NCBI RefSeq assembly: GCF_901000735.1
Contig: NC_081550.1
Location: 12,515,383 to 12,579,382 of the forward strand
Reading direction: 5' to 3'
From: Corylus avellana
Taxonomy: Eukaryota > Streptophyta > Magnoliopsida > Fagales > Betulaceae
DNA: 64,000 nucleotides
Made by a program: the position numbers and the translations under genes. The notes under the pieces were generated by a model. That model saw only the letters and a list, made by a program, of their open reading frames with translations, had not been told where the DNA came from and did no database searches. Shown in pieces: positions 57,577-64,000 of the stretch (within the stretch, counting starts at the first letter, position 1; each line of letters starts with the position of its first letter).

Positions 57577-58371
57577 TGTATTTCACCTTCATTCTTTGGC
57601 CCAGTTCAATATAAATTTATAGTTCCATCCTACTCTCAAACTTGGGTCAGAAAACATTGCAAGCCAGTACCGGACAAAGAAGGATGTGTCATTAATACAC
57701 ATGTAACCCTGGTTTTCCTGGTGGCAGTGATTCCATTGTACGTCCAACTATTGATCATGAACTTACCTTTCTCAAAAAAAAAAAAAAAAAAAAAAAAAAA
57801 CCATTGAACTTACCACTTCCACGTCATTAATTGTTTTTAAGAATTAAAGTGGCCGCAGCATCGTCACACAATTTCTGGCATTCTGCATCCTGCAAGTCGG
57901 TCGGATTTTGTTGTCCAATAAAATCTGCACTGCATGCAACGGCAGCCCAAGATGGTCCTTCACTTGCATGTCTGCCATATGTACACCCACCGAGTGGCGC
58001 CCACGGGACCACAAAGTGCGAGCGGGGGGACTAATACTGCTTCTGGGACCCGCCCAAGAACACAAAACAGAAGAAATTAAAGTAGGATTAAAGGAAAACC
58101 CATGAAATGGTCTCGGCCTGGAATACGATCGAGTTTCCAGAATCATCGTCGGTGTTCTGATTAATCTCAGATGTCCGAGGAAGAAATTAACACTCACGTG
58201 GCTAACTATTTTTGTTGAGAATATCCAGTATGGTATATATATATAAGATAATAGATGCTTGTGAGTACAGTAATTTAATTAAATGCATGCTCATTATATA
58301 CACTTCTAAACATTTTTACACTTTCAAATCAGCTACTAACTTCAGGAAGAATATTAATGTTAATTATAACT
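57577..58371. other. Intergenic DNA with a short poly(A) insertion
   Basis: 27 consecutive A (57774-57800) lie between two copies of TGAACTTACC (57758-57767 and 57805-57814). Small overlapping frames on both strands at 57.8-58.2 kb have no recognisable motif. No gene is called. Confidence 0.45.
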
Positions 58372-58519
58372 AGTAATGCTATACAGTACTCCTACTCCTA
58401 TTTCTATTGAATTTGTGATGTTTTACTGAATTTTAATTCAATAGTTATTTAAAAGTCACATTTAGTGTGAAGAAATGAGTGTAAGAGTGTAAAAAAGTGA
58501 GAATATATATAGCATTACT
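58372..58519. mobile_element. MITE-like element with 12-bp inverted ends
   Basis: AGTAATGCTATA (58372-58383) and TATAGCATTACT (58508-58519) bracket 148 bp. An inner inverted pair CTATTGAATT/AATTCAATAG is present. The terminal sequence resembles short plant MITEs in form, but I cannot assign a family. Confidence 0.5.
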
Positions 58520-59137
58520 TTAACTATATGTACTGGTACTAACTGTAATTATAAAAGCTACATCACCTTAGCAGATAGAAGTGAATAAAAATCCTAAGTA
58601 TATAATTACTCAAATATTAATTGCGTTTTCATTTCATCTTCCGCTATAATATTCTTTTAGCTAATCCTTTTATATAGTTTTGTTATTTCTTTATAACTAG
58701 TTTTGTTTAATTATGATACAATTAGTATGAATTAGATTCTGCCAACAGAAGGGATCGACTGATCACTATATCATGGGGACTTGTCATATACCTTAACAAG
58801 AAAAATAATGAGAATCAAACCCCAGTAGTGTAGGTTTCCTAAACATAGCAGAAATACAAATGTGTAATTAGGTGGGGAGAGGAAAAATCGTAATTAATTA
58901 TCATTTAATTATGATACAATGCATAGAGAATGAAGTAAAATTAAAGATATTTTTAACACTGCACAGTGCGACTGCCTAGCATTTCAAAGAGACTAGAAAG
59001 AATTAAAAGAGATGGAGCCATTATATATAAACATATATAATAAATCAAATATCGAAAGTGCTATTATTGATCATCATAATCTTCTGCTTAGCTTAACAAG
59101 CATATTAAAAGAATGGAAAACCAAACCATCTCTTTAT
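58520..59137. other. Intergenic DNA, nothing recognised
   Basis: AT-rich sequence with no supported reading frame, repeat pair or RNA gene. Confidence 0.5.
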
Positions 59138-59422
59138 TATTAAAGTATTCATTAAGTGATTAAATTTATCTCTTCCTATTATCTTAAACTTTTGGAATAA
59201 GTAATAGTTTAATATAGTGTTAGAGCCAGATCATGAGTTCGAACCCCAGACTCCACAATTTACCTCCCATTTAATTAAATACTCTACCTGTTATGCCTCA
59301 CCTATATACGAAAAATAGTGTTTGAACCTACATGTGAGAGAGATTGTTAAAGTATTGATTAAATGATTAAATTTATCTCTTTCTATTAACTTTAAATTTT
59401 TTAGATAAATGATAATTTAACA
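59138..59422 (+). mobile_element. Small TRIM (285 bp) with 77-78-bp LTRs
   Basis: LTRs TATTAAAGTATTCATTAAG...TTTAATA (59138-59214) and TGTTAAAGTATTGATTAAA...TTTAACA (59345-59422). A degenerate tRNA-Met-type primer site (TAGTGTTAGAGCC) follows the first LTR, and a purine run (GTGAGAGAGAT) precedes the second. Flanks TTTAT and CTCAT differ only by two T/C changes. No coding capacity. Confidence 0.65.
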
Positions 59423-60156
59423 CTCATACTACGTACTTCCAGTGAGTGAAATATATTTTATTATTTTTTCCTATATATACCTTCCTTAAAGCATATATTG
59501 ATTTAGATTATATAATATGGTACATTTTTTGTGCATTCAAGTAATAACAACAGGAAAATTGGGCTCCATGCTATATAATCAGTGAAGTACATCAGAAAAT
59601 GGATGATAGCAACAAGATAGTGTAAATGTTCACTCAAATAAATAAAAAAACAAAATTTGTTTTTAGGACCACAAACTTTTAAAGACATTGGTTTGGAACT
59701 AGTTGATTGCAGAGTTGGACAAATTAATGATACAATTCTCTAGCCTTCTGAATGGTAGCCCAATTAATAGCCTAGAAAATAATGATGGAAGATTTTACTT
59801 TGCCGACAATTAATTACAATAGTACTATTTACATGCCTTATAATTTAAAATGTGCAACTTAATAATATTTTTCATCTACATAATATTGAACTATATATGA
59901 CTAGTACAATTCGCAAAAGAATAGCAAACTTTTAATTGCAAATAGAAAAGGAAAAGGTATAAGGACAAAATGATCACCCTAATTAATGACGGCTTTTTAG
60001 ATTTTTTTTTTCTAAAAAAAAAAAAACAAAAAACAAAAAAAAAAAAAAATTAGCTAATTATTTAGTCCTTCCAAGGAGTCAATAAGTTCAACAGAATATT
60101 CATATTTATTTTATAAATTTTTTGTCAATGATAGTACATGATATATATGAATGATT
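59423..60156. other. Intergenic DNA, nothing recognised
   Basis: AT-rich, with A/T homopolymer tracts near 60010-60050. No gene is supported. Confidence 0.5.
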
Positions 60157-60442
60157 GAAGGTGCACATTTTTTTTTTTTTTTTTTTTTTTTAAGCAAATA
60201 AGGAGCGGGTACAAGGATTAAAACACCAAATAAAGGGAGGGCACCCTAACAATACACCCAAAACGAAAATTACAGTGCAGAAAATACACACAAATAGTAG
60301 GCAATAGGTCATAAATGACCCGGGCCTCTCTAGAAGGGCCGCTAAAAGCGGATTCAAAGGCAAAACCCGGAGCTACCCGAAGGTACCTCACGAGCAAGCA
60401 GCGAACAAGGCATCCAAAAGGATGCCAATGGAAGGTGCACAT
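60157..60442 (-). mobile_element. Poly(A)-tailed retroposon (5'-truncated LINE or SINE) with 12-bp duplication
   Basis: A perfect GAAGGTGCACAT direct repeat (60157-60168 and 60431-60442) brackets 262 bp that begin on the plus strand with about 24 T, i.e. a poly(A) tail on the minus strand. This is the signature of target-primed reverse transcription. The body is GC-richer than its surroundings. It shows no clear pol III box A/B pair, so a 5'-truncated LINE is favoured. Confidence 0.7.
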
Positions 60443-61872
60443 ATGTGCATATATTATTAGTCCAATCTTATCCACTATCCTTTTTCTGTTCATTTACAGT
60501 ATTATCCGAAAAAATGTGCAGATGGGGACTGCCTACTAATGATGTAGATGTTTATTAAAATAGTAACTTTTTAACTCGAAATCCCCTATTTTTATACATG
60601 AAATATTAAACAAAGTGCTGTTAATTTGATTCACATACATCTGGATGCATGCCTAATGCCTTGTATATTCTTCTTATAAACTATGAACTAGCTAGTTTGA
60701 GAATTGAGGTTCTTTCAAATAAAGCACAAAGTAGTATACTTTCTCACAAGATAAATGCAATTCTCATAATTAGCTTATACATGTGTGTAATAAATGCATG
60801 GTTGCAACGCTAGATAGCAGTAAGTCTCCAAGCTATACAATATGAATAATCCCCTCCCTGGAGTTAAATAAGAATTGTAAAAATTTCAAAAACCACCAGC
60901 AAGTTGTCACCACTATGAAGGCCCAACCCTAAAAGTGTTTAATTTACTATATATGTCTAATAACCCTTGTGAGTCCCTAGCAAATACCAAAAACCAATCA
61001 TCAAATTTAAAATTTAAAGCTAAAGCCACAATTGAAGAAACCATGATTCAGCTGCTATAAGTCTAGCTATATATATATATATATATATAGCTAGACTAAA
61101 AAACCCAATATTGGTGACGTGTGGACAGTAGGGCATGAGCAGTTTGGAATTCGATGAACAGAGCACATTTCGTAACAGTTTGGATTCGATCGATCAGTGG
61201 GCCTAATAATCAATTGATAAAGAAAGGCACGGGCAGATTAACAAGTGATCTCCATAATCTATAAAGTTTTTGGTAATACGAATATTGAAGCAGTAGGTGG
61301 ACTGGACATCTCTGCGAGAGTACATATGGCAAAGGGTCGTCAAGTTGCAAGATGTCCCTTTTAAGGTTGGTCCACCAATTAACAAGAGTGATAGGTGATT
61401 AATGATGAAGCCAAAGACAACAGCGGCAGGGACAAAATGTTCCCACCAGGATTTTGCATATCCAAACTTAGTTCCAATTTTCAATCATCTAATCGATTCC
61501 AAACACAAAAACAACTTAGAAGAATGTCCATAAAATAATCAATATATTTATATTTATATTTTGAAGGAAAACCCAAAGCTATTGATGATCAGCTGAGATC
61601 ATCAAACTTCAAACTCCATAAAAGAAACAAATGTGAAAGCTCACCTTTTTCCTCCAGTACCATCCGTCCACAAATGTTTCCTTGCCTTTCCTGCACATGG
61701 GCCATGAAAAGCCACATAACATTCATCCCAATGAAATATAGAAATTCAAGAATCTGAAGAATCCATTGATGGATCTAAAACCAAATCACCCACCCAAGGA
61801 AACCAGAAGGAAAAAATAAAAAATGGATTGCAAAAAATTACCTTTTGAGAATATATATATATATATATCCTA
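60443..61872. other. Region downstream of MIR172, no gene recognised
   Basis: It contains a perfect 38-bp palindrome (61060-61097) with a (TA)n core. A 93-codon minus-strand frame at 61203-61484 has no family motif and is not called. Confidence 0.45.
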
Positions 61873-62013
61873 GCTCATGCAGCATCATCAAGATTCTCTC
61901 TCTTTCCAGTTATAGACAAAGTCACATCCCCATCTCCTGCAAGAAGTTCCTGAAAGATACCATTTCCATCCAAGCAAGTTTGGCTCAGAAGAATATTCAC
62001 AGATCTGCACAAG
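61873..62013 (-). ncRNA. Candidate second MIR172 hairpin
   Basis: The minus strand carries a full copy of mature miR172 (AGAATCTTGATGATGCTGCA, 61877-61897). A possible 5' arm lies at 61990-62008 (GCAGATCTGTGAATATTCT). It pairs at 14 of 19 positions including two G-U pairs. The basal stem CTTGTGCAG with CTGCATGAG adds five more pairs, two of them G-U. The loop is about 90 nt. Five mismatches in the duplex are near or over the usual limit for plant microRNA precursors, so this may be a decaying tandem copy. Confidence 0.45.
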
Positions 62014-62290
62014 TTCAGCACAGGTCCTTGAACAGCCTATAAGATTCTATTCTTCTAAGCAGTGAAAAGAAGAGCTGGCACAGACAGTAAATTAATTTGA
62101 TAGATTGCTTTAGTTTTTTTTATTGTTATTTTTTAAAAAAAAAATAATAATAAAATAAACAAATAAAAATCCCAGAAAATAGAAAGAAAACCCACCTGAC
62201 AGCAACAGAAAACATCAGAAAGTACAAAGAAAGAAAGGATCACCTGGTGGTTCAACTGCAAAAGTGTCGTGGGAATCCTTTTTTGTATAG

Positions 62291-62411
62291 TCGTTTATTG
62301 CCGATGCAGCATCATCAAGATTCTCACTTTCAAACAACTTTGGGAGAGCGATTTTGCATCACCCACCGTGCATTTGCATGTGAATCTTGATGATACCACA
62401 CCCGCAAACAA
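62291..62411 (-). ncRNA. MIR172: MIR172 precursor hairpin
   Basis: Plant miR172 lowers expression of APETALA2-type transcription factors and so affects the juvenile-to-adult change, flowering time and floral organ identity. On the minus strand the 5' arm reads GTGGTATCATCAAGATTCAC (miR172*, 62379-62399) and the 3' arm AGAATCTTGATGATGCTGCA (mature, 62304-62324). The duplex pairs throughout, with three G-U pairs and a short terminal offset, and the stem continues below it (GTTTGC with GCAATAAAC). The loop is about 55 nt. Arm order, mature sequence and star sequence match the conserved family. I cannot tell which MIR172 paralogue it is. Confidence 0.9.
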
Positions 62412-63180
62412 CTGACTGTCAATCTATCATCCATGCACACACCCTAAATTCATTTGAATATATATCATGGAAGGAAGAAAGAAGAAAAGTACCTCCCAAT
62501 ATTTCCTTCCTTATTAGAGACACCCTCGTCAAGAAAATTAAACAAAAAAGGACTAGAAAAAGTGCGAGTTCTCATGTACAACTTAGCCCAAGGCCACGAG
62601 CATAACATGACGTGGCAGGTTACCAGTGGTTGGAATATAAAGTGGAATACGTGAGGGGTACCCCGAGAAGAATCTTCCATGTCCAACTCCACCATCGGAC
62701 TAAACTTTCAATTTTCGAATAAGCACCCACCCATTTGAACAAAACAAAACCCTATTTTCATCATTTTGAACCCAAGAAAGAAAAATTTACTACGATTGAT
62801 GAAGTCTCAGAAAAAAAAAAAAACCAACTACATCTAATAGACCATTACTTTCAAAATTTATAATTTTTGATAAGTGGGCTCAGATTTCTCCGGTTAGATT
62901 CCGGCGACTAGGACGGTTTTAAAAGAGAAAGCCGATCGAGTTAGATTCCGGCAAAGGGAAGAATGCCCCAGATGGTATTATAACTCTCGCAGCCAGATTC
63001 CGGCGATTAACTAGAAAGAGAAAAGGCAGATCAACAAATTACCAAACGGAGATAGAGGTGGAGAAAAGAAAAGAAAAGAAATAAAAGACCAGACGAGTGA
63101 GATCTATCTCCATGGTGAAGACCTCAAGACCTGAGAGAGAGAGAGAGAGGGAGAGAGAGAGAAAGCTGACAAGGATGGAA
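62412..63180 (-). ncRNA. Probable 5' part of the MIR172 primary transcript
   Basis: Lies between the hairpin and the TATA-like box on the same strand. It contains three copies of GCCGGAATCT spaced about 50 bp (62894-62906, 62941-62952 and 62994-63006 on the plus strand). A (GA)n tract lies at about 63137-63163, CT-rich on the minus strand, as in many plant 5' leaders. A GTAATTTG donor-like site near 63040 could mark an intron. Extent is inferred. Confidence 0.4.
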
Positions 63181-63206
63181 ACAATGGAGGGAGTGACTGT
63201 TGGAGA

Positions 63207-63220
63207 GAGATATATAAACA
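63207..63220 (-). promoter_or_regulatory. TATA-like box of MIR172
   Basis: The minus strand reads TGTTTATATATCTC, followed by CT-rich sequence, about 0.8 kb upstream of the precursor and on the same strand. No other gene start in this area would explain it. Confidence 0.5.
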
Positions 63221-63294
63221 TGTCTGACGGGAAGATTTGATTGGCTGTCTTAAGTTTTTACCATCTTTATATTTTGATTGGTTGATGCTTAGCT

Positions 63295-63308
63295 GTGCAG
63301 TACTGCAC
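63295..63308. promoter_or_regulatory. GTAC-core palindrome upstream of MIR172
   Basis: GTGCAGTACTGCAC is a perfect 14-bp palindrome with the GTAC core bound by SPL proteins. It lies about 80 bp upstream of the TATA-like box. In Arabidopsis, SPL9 is known to activate MIR172. Binding here is inferred only. Confidence 0.35.
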
Positions 63309-63539
63309 CAATATGGGCGCAGTTACACATCACGATCTTTCCAAAACCCTTAGGGCATCCTCTTATATGCTCATTGTTGATGTAGTTTTCCGAGGATGAC
63401 GTGGCACAGTTCCTGTGAATTGTAGCAGTGTTTGAGAATTCATCTGGCTGCAAGAATAACAAAGAGTAGGATAAGAGCTGTTGGTGGTGTGCAGACAAGG
63501 GATAACTCTAATACCTAAGTCAGTGATTTGGTGAGAGAG

Positions 63540-64000
63540 TGTGTATGCTCAATGAGAATTCAAGTAAGAGAGAATTGAGATTACCGAATAATGAGGTGGA
63601 GCTCCCATTTTATAGGCGTTTGGTAGTAGGTACCTTGCTGGCATAGTAGGCCCCACTTTCTTGAGGATCCGCGTGTGCTATGTTGGTGGAGTGGATTGTG
63701 GAGGCAGGCCACGTATGTGAATAACATGCGTTCCCAAGTGTTCCTCGGGAACGTGTATTTTGTCTAAGCAACGGGTTAATCCGAAGGACTGATAAATCCT
63801 CGATGGACCAATTTATTAGTCAGTTGGGCCAACTAAGTCTCGGTTTGCGCTTGGTCTTTAGTGGGCTTACGCCTTGAACCAGGTCTAGAGATCTGTTGTG
63901 CCCTATGTAACCGATCCATGACCCAATAGTTACCCCCAATTTCTTTGTCCGGGTGACTATGGAAATTTCATGTTCCCGAGAATGGGTCGGCTTTCAAAGT
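63540..64000 (-). repeat. Probable Copia-type LTR at the right edge (minus)
   Basis: A minus-strand TATA box (GCCTATAAAATGGGAGC, within 63601-63620) and TAGTTACCCCCAA near 63930 repeat the layout at 27336-27731. The rest lies outside the window. Confidence 0.35.

Noticed and set aside
57827..58197. Overlapping small frames on both strands
   Set aside because: Several frames overlap in opposite directions with no family motifs; the stretch is merely GC-richer.
59225..59260. tRNA-derived SINE (GAGTTCGAACCCC resembles a B box)
   Set aside because: The flanking 77-78-bp direct repeats with TG...CA-type ends, primer-like site and purine run fit a TRIM better. No A box or poly(A) tail was seen.
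61203..61484. 93-codon minus-strand frame
   Set aside because: No recognisable domain, no codon pattern or conserved motif; likely an untranslated part of the MIR172 locus or chance.
61651..61706. Minus-strand mini-exon reading KGKETFVDGWYWRKK, reminiscent of a WRKY or WRC protein
   Set aside because: It is bounded by AG and GT but the match is a few residues, no neighbouring exon supports it, and it lies downstream of MIR172. Probably chance.
63039..63221. 60-codon frame with Leu/Ser repeats
   Set aside because: It is generated by the (GA)n microsatellite and the TATA region upstream of MIR172.

Overview
The window is from a flowering-plant nuclear genome. It is AT-rich, contains Athila-like Ty3/Gypsy elements, a Ty1/Copia fragment and Cassandra-type TRIMs with 5S rRNA sequence, and has a MIR172 hairpin near its right end. 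I cannot name the species. Four runs of N (20 or 100 bases) mark assembly gaps at 5880-5899, 6115-6214, 9912-9931 and 13901-14000.

Positions 1-56868 are a nested retrotransposon cluster with no host gene that I can support. Two related LTR classes dominate. Class A LTRs (about 1.35-1.49 kb) begin TGATAAGTGCTAAAATA and class B LTRs (about 1.34-1.40 kb) begin TGATAAGTGCCAAATATTGC. Both precede a primer-binding site resembling the 3' end of tRNA-Asp. Element A (1-5879) carries a broken gag. Elements B1 (22129-26685, +), B2 (7690-13497, -), B3 (about 35885-40211, -) and B4 (47780-53618, -) carry only the C-terminal nucleocapsid part of gag, and B1 keeps it as an open 444-residue frame. The only gypsy pol (RNase H to integrase) is at 42241-44021, followed by a decayed post-pol reading frame. 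Nesting can be read from target-site duplications: B4 (CTTGT) lies in a solo class A LTR (CACAG), which lies in the pol-bearing element J. Another solo LTR (ACTAT) splits the B3 gene. A TRIM mosaic (CCTAG) lies in the 3' part of J.

The non-coding DNA of these elements is highly patterned. It holds arrays of a CG-rich motif related to GCGATCGAGCGCAC, a short hairpin whose stem changes in compensating ways between copies, a hairpin just before an internal polypurine-like tract, and three- to four-fold repeated motifs inside the LTRs whose variants agree within a copy.

Positions 56869-64000 are mostly low-copy-looking DNA with small MITE-like elements, a short TRIM, a poly(A) retroposon with a 12-bp duplication, and a MIR172 locus on the minus strand. 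That locus has a TATA-like box near 63210, a GTAC palindrome upstream of it, a canonical miR172 hairpin at 62291-62411 and a weaker second hairpin with the same mature sequence at 61873-62013. The right edge looks like another Copia-type LTR.
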